A stretch of 55,565 nt of DNA, taken from IMG/VR virus record IMGVR_UViG_3300045412_000201, positions 1 through 55,565 of that record, one strand, 5' to 3'. Shown here piece by piece: positions 34,226 through 41,676 of the stretch. Position numbers and translations under genes: made by a program. Source of the stretch: a virus. The notes beneath the pieces are model-generated. The model saw nothing but the letters and a program-made list of their open reading frames with translations, had not been told where the DNA came from and made no database searches. Every line of letters starts with the position of its first letter. The stretch's first letter is position 1.

Positions 34226-36028
34226 TTGACAGCACGAGTGGACATCGACTCCAGCAGCACCAGGCACATCCGCATCGAGGCGGACTGGCGCTACAAAGAG
34301 CTGTGCAAGAGCATCCCCGGAGCGGCGTGGTCGACGGCCGAGAAGGTCTGGAAGGTGCCGCTGAGCTGGTCGGCGTGCCTCGCGCTGCGGTCGACGTTTC
34401 GCGACGAGCTCGTGGTCGGCGACGCGCTCACCGCCTGGGCGAGCAGCGAGCGCGCGTCGCGAGTAGACCCGTCAAACGCGCTTCGCGACGTCGAGGGGAT
34501 CGAGGGCGACGACGACCTGTTTCCGCACCAGCGTGCCGGCGTCGAGTTTCTGCGCGTCGCCCGACGGGCTCTGCTCGCGGACGAGCCTGGCCTCGGCAAG
34601 ACCGCTCAGGCGATTCGCGCGCTCAAGGCCCTCAAGGGCTCCGGCGAGGAGGTGTTTCCGGCGCTCGTCGTCTGCCCGAACACCGTGAAGAAGAACTGGA
34701 AGCGCGAGTTCGCGCGCTGGTGGCCAGGCGTGAACGTCGAGGTCATCTCCGGCACGGCGACGCAACGCCGCAAGTCGTTCGAATCTGGCGCCGACGTGTA
34801 CGTCATCAACTGGGAGTCTCTGCGCACTCACTCGCGCCTCGCGCCGTACGGGTCGATCGCGCTCAAGCGCTGTGTCGCGATGGGAGGCCACGACGAGAGC
34901 GTGACAGAGAAGCAGTGCGAGGTCACGCCGCGCGAGCTCAACGGGATCGACTTCAAGGCCGTGGTCGCGGACGAGATACACCGGTCCAAAGACCCCAAGT
35001 CGAAGCAGACGCGCGCGCTGTGGGCCGCGACTGGCGACGCAGACGTGCGGTTTGCGCTGACGGGCACGCCGATCGCGAACGACGTAGTCGACCTGTGGCC
35101 GATCCTGCACTGGCTGTCGCCGGAGGAGTGGCCGAGCAAGACGCGCTGGATCGACCGCATGATCAACACGATGCTCAACGCGTTCGGCGGCATGATGGTC
35201 TTAGGCGTGAAGCCGCAGATGGAGCAAGAGTTCCACGCCGGGATCAACCCGCGGATGCGCCGCATGCTCAAGGCGAAGGTGCTGCACTGGCTGCCGCCGA
35301 TCATCAACGAGCGCCGCGACGTCGAGATGTCGTCGAAGCAGGCGAAAGCCTACGCGCAGATGCGCGACCTCATGATCGCCGAGCTCGAGAGCGGCGCGGC
35401 GTTGATGGCGACAAGCCCGCTCACGCAGGTCACGCGGCTGCTCCAGTTGGCGAGCTCGTACGCGGACATTGCCGCAGACACCAGCACCGGCGAGATGCGC
35501 GCCACGCTCGCCGAGCCGTCGTGCAAGGTCGACGCTGTCATGGACGACATGAAGAACGGCGACTTTGGCAGCGACTCGGTCGCTGTCTGCGCCGTGTCGC
35601 GGCAGCTCATCGACTTGCTCAGCGCGGCGATGACGAAGGCCGGCATCGAGCACGGCCGCATCACTGGCGCGCAGAGCGAAGACGAGCGGCAAGAGGCCAT
35701 CGACGACTTCCAGGCAGGCAGGACCAAGTGGATACTGTTCACCGCTCAGGCCGGTGGTGTCGGCGTGACGCTGACGGCTGCTCGCAGGCTGATCATGCTT
35801 CAGCGCCCGTGGTCGTTGGTCGACCACAAGCAGGCGCTCGACCGCGTGCACCGGATCGGCTCGGAAGTGCACGACAGCGTCATCATCACGGACTACGTGA
35901 CCGAAGGCACGGTCGAAGAGCGCGTGATCCAGGTACTCGACACGAAGGCCGACAACTTCGAGCAGATCGTGCGCGACAAAGACCAACTACTCAACCTGCT
36001 CAAAGACGACAAGGAAGGCAGACTATGA
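34226..36028 (+). CDS. SNF2-type DNA helicase/ATPase
   Basis: 600 residues, TTG 34226 with GAGAGA upstream. An N-terminal 75-residue domain (HIRIEADWRYKEL, KVWKVPLSW) resembles the small DNA-binding domain fused to phage SNF2 proteins. The ATPase has LLADEPGLGKTAQ (Walker A), VVADEIHRSKD (motif II, a DEIH box) and ALTGTPIAND (III). The C-terminal lobe has AQAGGVGVTLTAARR and QALDRVHRIGS (V-VI). It is likely to serve as a replicative or recombination-linked translocase. It overlaps the exonuclease gene by ATGA, so the two are coupled. Confidence 0.9.
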   Translation: MTARVDIDSSSTRHIRIEADWRYKELCKSIPGAAWSTAEKVWKVPLSWSACLALRSTFRDELVVGDALTAWASSERASRVDPSNALRDVEGIEGDDDLFPHQRAGVEFLRVARRALLADEPGLGKTAQAIRALKALKGSGEEVFPALVVCPNTVKKNWKREFARWWPGVNVEVISGTATQRRKSFESGADVYVINWESLRTHSRLAPYGSIALKRCVAMGGHDESVTEKQCEVTPRELNGIDFKAVVADEIHRSKDPKSKQTRALWAATGDADVRFALTGTPIANDVVDLWPILHWLSPEEWPSKTRWIDRMINTMLNAFGGMMVLGVKPQMEQEFHAGINPRMRRMLKAKVLHWLPPIINERRDVEMSSKQAKAYAQMRDLMIAELESGAALMATSPLTQVTRLLQLASSYADIAADTSTGEMRATLAEPSCKVDAVMDDMKNGDFGSDSVAVCAVSRQLIDLLSAAMTKAGIEHGRITGAQSEDERQEAIDDFQAGRTKWILFTAQAGGVGVTLTAARRLIMLQRPWSLVDHKQALDRVHRIGSEVHDSVIITDYVTEGTVEERVIQVLDTKADNFEQIVRDKDQLLNLLKDDKEGRL

Positions 36029-36951
36029 CGGACGTGCTCAAGGTCTCGAACAGCGAGCTCCAGACATTCAAAGACTGTCGCCGCCGCTGGTGGCTGGCGT
36101 ACTTCCGCCGGCTGCAGCCCCGGGAAAAAGTCATGACTGGCCCGCTCGCGCTCGGCACGCGCATCCACGCGGCCTTCGAACAGTACTACGCGAGCGGCGT
36201 CCCGCTGCTCGACGCGCACGCAGAGCTGGTCGAACGTGACAAAGAGCTTCTGGTCGAAAGCTTCCGTGACACGACCGACCTGCAGTCTGAGGCCGAACTT
36301 GGTCGGATCATGCTCGAAGGATACCTCCAGTGGGTCGAAGAGAACGGCATCGACGCCGAGCTTGAGTTCATCTCGAGCGAGGAAGTAGTCAGCGCGCCGC
36401 TTCTCGAGGGGCAAGTCGAGCTGCAAGGCAAGCTCGACATGCGCGTGCGGCGCAAGGTAGACGGAGTGCGCATGTTCAGAGACTTCAAGACCGTCGGCGG
36501 CTCATTCGCCGACTTCACGAGCATGGCTCACATGAACGAGCAAGTGCTGACCTACATGCTGCTCGAGGCGCAAAAGAAAGACGAGATTGAGCGGTGCGAC
36601 GGAGGCATCTTCACGATGCTGCGCAAGGTCAAGCGCACCGCGAACGCGCGCCCTCCTTTCTACGAGCAGATCGAAGTCAGGCACAACATCTTTAGCCTGC
36701 GCTCGTTCTGGAACAGGATCCACGGCACGATAACCGACCTCCTCCGAGTCCGCAAGGGGCTCGAAGACGGCGGCGATCACACGATGCTTGCGTACCCGCG
36801 GCCGAGCCGCGACTGCAAGTGGAAGTGCCAGTTTTTCGCCGTATGCCCGCTACTCGACGACGGAAGCGCCGCCGAACAGGCAATCAGCGAAATGTACGTG
36901 GTCGACGACCCGTACAGTTATTACAAACCAGACAACAAAGGAAACGAGTAA
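36025..36951 (+). CDS. RecB/Cas4-like PD-(D/E)XK exonuclease with Fe-S cluster
   Basis: 308 residues, ATG 36025. Nuclease core: LGTRIHAAFEQYY helix, then GKLDMRV and MFRDFKTV forming the D-(DFK) metal site, then a QVLTYMLL helix carrying the RecB-type Gln. Cys18 in FKDCRRRWW together with three Cys in CKWKCQFFAVC near the C-terminus match the four-Cys [4Fe-4S] arrangement of Cas4/AddB nucleases. It probably resects DNA ends for phage recombination with the helicase and the Sak4-like ATPase that follow. Confidence 0.88.
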   Translation: MTDVLKVSNSELQTFKDCRRRWWLAYFRRLQPREKVMTGPLALGTRIHAAFEQYYASGVPLLDAHAELVERDKELLVESFRDTTDLQSEAELGRIMLEGYLQWVEENGIDAELEFISSEEVVSAPLLEGQVELQGKLDMRVRRKVDGVRMFRDFKTVGGSFADFTSMAHMNEQVLTYMLLEAQKKDEIERCDGGIFTMLRKVKRTANARPPFYEQIEVRHNIFSLRSFWNRIHGTITDLLRVRKGLEDGGDHTMLAYPRPSRDCKWKCQFFAVCPLLDDGSAAEQAISEMYVVDDPYSYYKPDNKGNE

Positions 36952-36954
36952 CGC

Positions 36955-37740
36955 ATGACACAAGTACAACGCTCTCTGACACTTATGGTGTACGGAGAAT
37001 CAAAGGTCGGCAAGTCGACGTTCGCGGTCACAGCGCCGTACCCGCGGCTGATGCTCGACGTTGAGGGCGGCCACCGCTTCCTCCCGATCACGGTCAAGTA
37101 TTGGGACCCGCTGCGGGAAGAGCCGCCGGTAGCCGACGGGACGTGGGACACCTGCGTCGTCAACGTGACGAAGTACGACACCATGATGAAGGCGTACCAG
37201 TGGCTCCAGCTCGGACGCCACCAGTTCAAGTCACTGATCATCGACTCGGTCTCTGAGCTGCAAGTCAAGTGCGTGGACAACATCGCCGGGACAAACCAGA
37301 TGCAGATGCAGCAGTGGGGCGAGCTTTTGAGGCACATGGGAGCGCTCTTGCGTGACCTGCGCGACCTCACGATGCACCCGACCGCGCCGCTCGAGGCAGT
37401 CGTGCTCACCGCCATGTCTCGCACCGGGCAAGACGGGCGCGCTCGGCCGTACCTCCAAGGCCAGCTCGCGATCCAAGCGCCGTACTTCTACGACGTCCTC
37501 GGCGCGATCACCGTCGAAGAGTTCCCGCACCCAGACCCCACCCAGCCGAACTACAAGGCGCGCCGCATGTACGTCGAACGGACGAACAAGTACGAGGCAG
37601 GCGAGCGCGTCCAAGGACGGCTAGGTAAGATCGTCGAGCAGCAAGATCTTGGGATCGAACGCATGCTCGAGATAGTGTTCGGCCCACGGCCAGAACAAAA
37701 GCAAAGCAAGACAACCAACACAGAGAAAGCGAGTAAATAG
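36955..37740 (+). CDS. Sak4-like RecA-fold recombination ATPase
   Basis: 261 residues, ATG 36955, AAGGAAAC upstream. Walker A is MVYGESKVGKST near residues 11-20, and a hydrophobic strand ending in Asp, LIIDSV, is the Walker B. DVEGG after the first strand and LTAMSRTGQDGR further on follow the RecA-like ATPase layout of Sak4 single-strand annealing proteins. The C-terminus is charged and unstructured (QKQSKTTNTEKASK). It lies between the nuclease and an SSB-like gene, the usual context for Sak4. Confidence 0.8.
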   Translation: MTQVQRSLTLMVYGESKVGKSTFAVTAPYPRLMLDVEGGHRFLPITVKYWDPLREEPPVADGTWDTCVVNVTKYDTMMKAYQWLQLGRHQFKSLIIDSVSELQVKCVDNIAGTNQMQMQQWGELLRHMGALLRDLRDLTMHPTAPLEAVVLTAMSRTGQDGRARPYLQGQLAIQAPYFYDVLGAITVEEFPHPDPTQPNYKARRMYVERTNKYEAGERVQGRLGKIVEQQDLGIERMLEIVFGPRPEQKQSKTTNTEKASK

Positions 37741-37742
37741 CA

Positions 37743-38285
37743 ATGTCAACACTCAACTGGGGCGACCTGATCAAGGACGCAGCCGAGACTGGCGGGTACG
37801 ACCCGCTGCCAGCCGGCGACTACGACTTCCAAGTCGTCGAAGCAACGGCCAAGGTGACGCAGACGGGAAAGACCATGTTCGCCATCAAGGCGCAGGTCCA
37901 GACCGGTGCGCACGCAAAGCGGCTCGTCTGGGACAACCTGGTCGTCTCGACGGACAACCCCAACGCGCTCGGCATGTTCTTCAAGAAGATGGCCGCGCTG
38001 GGGCTCCCCCGCGAGTACTTCACATCAAACCCGACCAACGCGCAGATCGAGGCCGCACTCAAGGGTCGCACCTTCCGCGCGGCCGTCGGCACGCGAACCT
38101 GGCAGGGCCAGACGAAGAACGAGATCAAGAGCTACTACTCGGTCTCGTCGATGGCGGCAGCATCACCGGCACCGGCACCGGCACCGGCACCGGCACCGGC
38201 ACCGGCACCGGCACCGGCACCGGCACCGGCACCGGCACCGGCACCGGCAGCAGACCCGAACACGCCCCCCAAGGCGCCGTTCTGA
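37743..38285 (+). CDS. SSB-like (DUF669-type) single-strand binding protein with Pro-Ala tail
   Basis: 180 residues, ATG 37743. Residues 1-138 (DPLPAGDYDFQVVEA, KTMFAIKAQVQTG, LVWDNLVVSTDNP, FFKKMAALGLP, TFRAAVGTRTWQG) are a beta-barrel of the DUF669 type, found beside Sak4 and nuclease genes and thought to coat single-stranded DNA. Then come 14 Pro-Ala dipeptides and a short tail, NTPPKAPF, which may be the protein-docking tip. Two hairpins follow the stop, so this ends the recombination operon. Confidence 0.8.
   Translation: MSTLNWGDLIKDAAETGGYDPLPAGDYDFQVVEATAKVTQTGKTMFAIKAQVQTGAHAKRLVWDNLVVSTDNPNALGMFFKKMAALGLPREYFTSNPTNAQIEAALKGRTFRAAVGTRTWQGQTKNEIKSYYSVSSMAAASPAPAPAPAPAPAPAPAPAPAPAPAPAPAADPNTPPKAPF
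38166..38249 (+). repeat. Fourteen perfect CCGGCA hexanucleotide repeats
   Basis: An uninterrupted run of 14 CCGGCA units encodes the (Pro-Ala)14 linker of the SSB-like protein. Perfect identity at the DNA level suggests recent slippage expansion. Copy number should vary without changing frame. Confidence 0.95.
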
Positions 38286-38290
38286 GCCGA

Positions 38291-38344
38291 GCCGAGCCAA
38301 AGCTCGGCACGAAGAGGCGCGCTTCGGACACCTCGAAGCGCGCC
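38291..38344 (+). terminator. Twin hairpins ending the replication/recombination operon
   Basis: The first stem is GCCGAGC/GCTCGGC (38291-38308, loop CAAA). The second is GGCGCGCTTCG/CGAAGCGCGCC (38316-38344, loop GACACCT), 11 bp and perfect. There is no T-run, as is common in high-GC phages. Together they separate the recombination genes from the glycosyltransferase cassette. Confidence 0.65.
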
Positions 38345-38392
38345 GCTTCGTGTCAAAGTATGAGTGTCAGCGGCTAAGCAGAGGAGAGAAAG

Positions 38393-39640
38393 ATGAAAGT
38401 CGCGGTATTCGAGCCAGAGCCAGGAGTCAAGGGACCCACCGCGTGGGGATTCCGGCTTCGGTACGGGTTCCAGCAGCTTGGGCATAGCTGCGATGTCGTG
38501 TCGTTCACGAAGAGTGGCAAGGCTCGAACGTCGTGGGGCCAGCCTCGCCCGGGCGGGCGGTGGTGGAGCGAGGCGCCAGACGTCGTCGTGAAGACCGCGC
38601 ACCTCGTCGAGACGTTCGACAAGTACGACATGGTCGTCTTGCCAGAGATCAAGGTGCCGCTGCACGACAAGCAGGCGATCAAGAAAGGCGAAGGCGCGTT
38701 GCCAGAGTACGTAGACGCTCTGCTCCGCACTCGGACACGCTGGACCACGGCGCTCCACGGCTCGTTTTACCCGGAGAAAGACATCCCGTTCGTCGGCAAG
38801 CTGCTCGAGTCGCCGTCGCGAGGAAGCAAGCTCGTGACGATGAGCGACGAGTCCGCGAGGCACAGCAACGACATGTTCGCGAAGATGGAGTGGATCAAAG
38901 GCCCGATGCCTTACATCCCGAAGTTCGAGGTCGACGCGCCGATCACAGACAGCCGCGTCGTCGGCACGTCAGGCAGGTTCATCTACAACAAGGGACAGCC
39001 GCTCGTCGCGCTCGCCGGCGCGTTCTTGCCAGAAGACGTCACGGTGGAGATCTGGGGATCGTGCTCGGTCGGCCTCGGGCCGTCGCCGACGTACATCGTG
39101 TACGAGCTTTTGAAAGAACACTTCAAGGCGCAAGCCGTGAGGTACGCGAAGAATGTCAACCCGGAGAAGTACAACGGAAGCATGGACGGGAACATCGTCA
39201 CGCCGTACCCGTGGGACGCGCGTGTGGCCGGCAGAGCGCTCATCCGCTACCTCGGCAACTACACCGACTCGGCGGCGATCGCGGCGCGCTTCCGCGTGCA
39301 CATGAACCTCACCGCGCACGCGTTCGCGCGGGGCCTGGTCGAGTACTCGTCGCTCGAGGCCGCCGACGCAGGCGCTCTGTGCATCGTCCCAGGCCACCTG
39401 TCAGACCCAGCGTTCCGCATGATGGTGCTCGACTGGTTCACGAAGTCTCCGACGCAGTCGCGCCTCGTGCAAGACGAGGGCCTCGCGTTGATCAAGAGGA
39501 TCGCCGACGCGTTCTCGACGTGCCTCGAGATCCCAGACAACCAGCGGGTCGAGATCGCGCGCCACAACCGCGAGGTCTTGCGCACGCGCAACGACCCGCG
39601 AAAGACGGCTGAAGTCATGATCGAGAGCGCATTCTCGTGA
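38393..39640 (+). CDS. GT-B glycosyltransferase, resembling T4 alpha-glucosyltransferase in layout
   Basis: 415 residues, ATG 38393, GAGGAGAG upstream. N-terminal Rossmann half: MKVAVFEPEPG, FGFQQLGHSC-like helix-strand, YDMVVLPEI, WTTALHGSF, KLVTMSDES. C-terminal half: GTSGRFIYNKGQ, VEIWGS, and a donor-site segment GLVEYSSLEAADAGALCIVP. In order and shape these parallel T4 AGT (YQHDHS, FSHSDN, GRTTTWKG, SLEYTHLELGACGTIPV), recalled from memory. GT4-type enzymes share much of this. Substrate could be modified cytosine in DNA, or a virion or surface glycan. It is the first gene of a five-gene coupled cassette with sugar-activation enzymes. Confidence 0.75.
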   Translation: MKVAVFEPEPGVKGPTAWGFRLRYGFQQLGHSCDVVSFTKSGKARTSWGQPRPGGRWWSEAPDVVVKTAHLVETFDKYDMVVLPEIKVPLHDKQAIKKGEGALPEYVDALLRTRTRWTTALHGSFYPEKDIPFVGKLLESPSRGSKLVTMSDESARHSNDMFAKMEWIKGPMPYIPKFEVDAPITDSRVVGTSGRFIYNKGQPLVALAGAFLPEDVTVEIWGSCSVGLGPSPTYIVYELLKEHFKAQAVRYAKNVNPEKYNGSMDGNIVTPYPWDARVAGRALIRYLGNYTDSAAIAARFRVHMNLTAHAFARGLVEYSSLEAADAGALCIVPGHLSDPAFRMMVLDWFTKSPTQSRLVQDEGLALIKRIADAFSTCLEIPDNQRVEIARHNREVLRTRNDPRKTAEVMIESAFS

Positions 39641-40428
39641 TCGCCAACAGCGGCCTGTCCGGTGCGGAGGTCGTTGACAACGACGCGGTGACGGTCATCA
39701 AGCGAGGCGGGATCGTCGAGAAGACGATCGGGCAGGGCCGTTGGATCCAAGAGCACGCGTCTCCTGCGCTCCCGATGGTGCTCGAGCTGACGAGCGACGG
39801 CTACGTCATGGAGCGGCTCGCGCACGTCGACTACGCCGAGGTCAAGGCCGAAGAGGTAGTCGGCCTGCTGCGCAGGCACGTCTGGAGCAGGCCTGCCGAT
39901 GTCCCCGCGAGAGACGAGACGTACGAGCTTTTGCGCGGCAAGATGTCCGACAACATCGGCAGGTGCTGGCTGTCTTTCAGCTCCGAGCTTGTCGCGGCCG
40001 TGCTGTTCGCCGCCGAGTCAGCGGCCCGTGCCGCGCTCGCCGGGGCGGCGGCTCTCACTCACGGAGACGCGACGGCCGAGAACGTGATGCGCAGGCGCGG
40101 CTACGGCTCGGTGCTGATCGACCCGATCCCAGCGACGATCACGGTCCCTGACGCTCCGTGCGTCGACGTCGGCAAGATGCTGCAGAGCGCGAACGGGTGG
40201 GAGGCCGCGAAGTACGGCACGGGAGGCAAGGCATACTCGATCGCCGACGTGCGCGCTGCGGTCGACGACGACTCGTTGTTCTCTGGCGGCCAGGCCTGGG
40301 CGGTCGTCCACGTCGTGCGTGCGCTCCCGTATGTCGTGCGCCAGGCTCCAAGCGCGCTAGATCGAGTCGCGGAAGTGCTCGTCAACACGCTCAAGACAGG
40401 AGGTTTCTACGATGAAGTGGTGCTCTGA
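39637..40428 (+). CDS. APH-like small-molecule (sugar or choline type) kinase
   Basis: 263 residues, GTG 39637 overlapping the previous stop (GTGA). Kinase landmarks: Lys29 in GGIVEKTI, the Brenner motif HGDATAENV with Asp144 and Asn149, and Asp162 in VLIDPI replacing the DFG Asp. The size and minimal N-lobe fit aminoglycoside phosphotransferase-like enzymes, which phosphorylate small alcohols (sugars, choline, homoserine). Next to a HAD phosphatase and a nucleotidyltransferase it probably makes a sugar or alcohol phosphate for activation. Antibiotic resistance is unlikely from context. Confidence 0.7.
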   Translation: MIANSGLSGAEVVDNDAVTVIKRGGIVEKTIGQGRWIQEHASPALPMVLELTSDGYVMERLAHVDYAEVKAEEVVGLLRRHVWSRPADVPARDETYELLRGKMSDNIGRCWLSFSSELVAAVLFAAESAARAALAGAAALTHGDATAENVMRRRGYGSVLIDPIPATITVPDAPCVDVGKMLQSANGWEAAKYGTGGKAYSIADVRAAVDDDSLFSGGQAWAVVHVVRALPYVVRQAPSALDRVAEVLVNTLKTGGFYDEVVL

Positions 40429-40927
40429 CATCGACGGCGTCCTCGTGAACTCGAGGCACCTCGTGCGCAAGGCGTACAAGAGTGTCGGTGTCGACATGCC
40501 AGACGAGGCCTGGGGCCACCCGTGGCAGATGTGGCTTCCGTCTGTGACTGGCTCGCTCGAGAGCGCGAGGAAGGCGCACAGCGAGAAGACGCTCGTGTAC
40601 GTCGACGTGATCAGAGCCGGCGCAGCGCTCGAGAACAAGCTGCCGTACGCAGACATCTTGCTGTCGCTCGAGGCGATGTTTCCCGGAGACGTCGCATACG
40701 TGACAGGCGCCGCGAAAGACGCGGCAGAGGCGGTGCTCGAGGCGCTGAGGCTCACGCCGAGCGCGCTTCTCGCAAGCAGCGTGTCGACGGCCGAGCGCAC
40801 CGCGATCCTCAGGGGAGTCGCGGCGGAGGGAGTGTACATCGACGACAGGATCGACGGGCAGGCGCCAGCGAGAGAGGCCGGCTGGAAGTTCGTGTGGGCG
40901 CGCCAGGAGTGGCCGTGGACGCGGTGA
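40412..40927 (+). CDS. HAD-superfamily phosphatase
   Basis: 171 residues, ATG 40412, overlapping the kinase gene by 17 bases. Motif I is SDIDGVLVNS with nucleophile Asp6 and acid Asp8. A Thr in AYVTGAAKD serves as motif II. VYIDDRIDG near residue 141 is motif IV with paired Asp. The cap is small and helical. Between a kinase and a nucleotidyltransferase it suggests a kinase-phosphatase-nucleotidyltransferase order like that of activated-heptose pathways. Alternatives are a 5'-nucleotidase or a polynucleotide 3'-phosphatase. Confidence 0.7.
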   Translation: MKWCSDIDGVLVNSRHLVRKAYKSVGVDMPDEAWGHPWQMWLPSVTGSLESARKAHSEKTLVYVDVIRAGAALENKLPYADILLSLEAMFPGDVAYVTGAAKDAAEAVLEALRLTPSALLASSVSTAERTAILRGVAAEGVYIDDRIDGQAPAREAGWKFVWARQEWPWTR

Positions 40928-41676
40928 TCCTCGCCGCGGGGCGCGGCCAGCGCATGCTCGGCTACTCTATGCCGTTCTTCAAGCCGCTGCTCGAGGTCAA
41001 CGGGATCACGCTGCTCGCGTACGCGGCCGAGTACGCCGCGGCGGCCGGCGCCGAGCAGACGGTCGTGGTCGCGTCGCCGCACAACGTCACGCAGGTGCAC
41101 AAGGTGCTTGAGCCGTACTCGTCGTGGATCGAAGTCGTCGTGCAAGAAGACCCCTGCGGGCCCGGCCACGCGGCTCTTGTCGGCCTGAAACCACTTGAAA
41201 ACTCGAAGGCGGTGATGCTCTTGATGAGCGACAACATCATGGACCGCGAAAAAGTGGTCCGCATGGCCGTCAGCACAGAGATCGCGAAAGCGAACGCCGT
41301 CGGAGCGCGGACGGTCCCGAAGAGCCAGGCCGGGCGGTTCACGAGGATACGGTCGGCCTGGTCTGATCGAATCGCGCGAGAGCACGAGTACGAGTTCGCC
41401 GAAGGGACTGAACTGCGTGACGAAGACTTCGTCGACCCCCGGGCCGACGCGCCGCTGGCTCGAGTGTGGTGCGGGCCGGTGATCATGGACACGAAGCGCG
41501 CGATCGCCGTGCTGTCGCGCGAGTGGGACGGCCGCGGCTCGCAGGGCGCCGAGCTCAAGATCGGCCCGTACCTCACGGAGATACTGCGGTACCCGACGAG
41601 CTTGTTCGACGTGGACGCGATGGACGTCGGAGTCCCGTCGGCGTTCGAGGCAGCGACAGAAGCAACGGCTAGATGA
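40915..41676 (+). CDS. Sugar-1-phosphate nucleotidyltransferase
   Basis: 253 residues, GTG 40915 with GGAG six bases upstream, inside the end of the HAD gene. The signature is AVILAAGRGQRM (nucleotide loop), FFKPLLEVNG (Lys-Pro), VVVQEDPCGPGHAAL (base and sugar contacts) and LMSDNI (metal Asp). The layout matches RmlA/GlmU/UGP-type enzymes that make NDP-sugars. LicC-like choline-phosphate cytidylyltransferases are an alternative because an APH-like kinase is adjacent. It is expected to supply the donor for the flanking glycosyltransferases. Confidence 0.8.
   Translation: MDAVILAAGRGQRMLGYSMPFFKPLLEVNGITLLAYAAEYAAAAGAEQTVVVASPHNVTQVHKVLEPYSSWIEVVVQEDPCGPGHAALVGLKPLENSKAVMLLMSDNIMDREKVVRMAVSTEIAKANAVGARTVPKSQAGRFTRIRSAWSDRIAREHEYEFAEGTELRDEDFVDPRADAPLARVWCGPVIMDTKRAIAVLSREWDGRGSQGAELKIGPYLTEILRYPTSLFDVDAMDVGVPSAFEAATEATAR

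Noticed and set aside
34303-36024. Upstream extension of the exonuclease frame through the helicase gene
   Set aside because: The extension is Arg-rich nonsense overlapping the SNF2 motifs. The ATG at 36025 with ATGA overlap fits the real start.
38359-38364. Promoter -10 (TATGAG) before the glycosyltransferase cassette
   Set aside because: It lacks the TG extension and deviates at the last base. A promoter is expected after the twin hairpins, but this site is too weak to list.
39637-40428. Aminoglycoside resistance gene
   Set aside because: The APH-like motifs are shared by many small-molecule kinases. The setting between glycosyltransferase, phosphatase and nucleotidyltransferase argues for sugar or alcohol activation.
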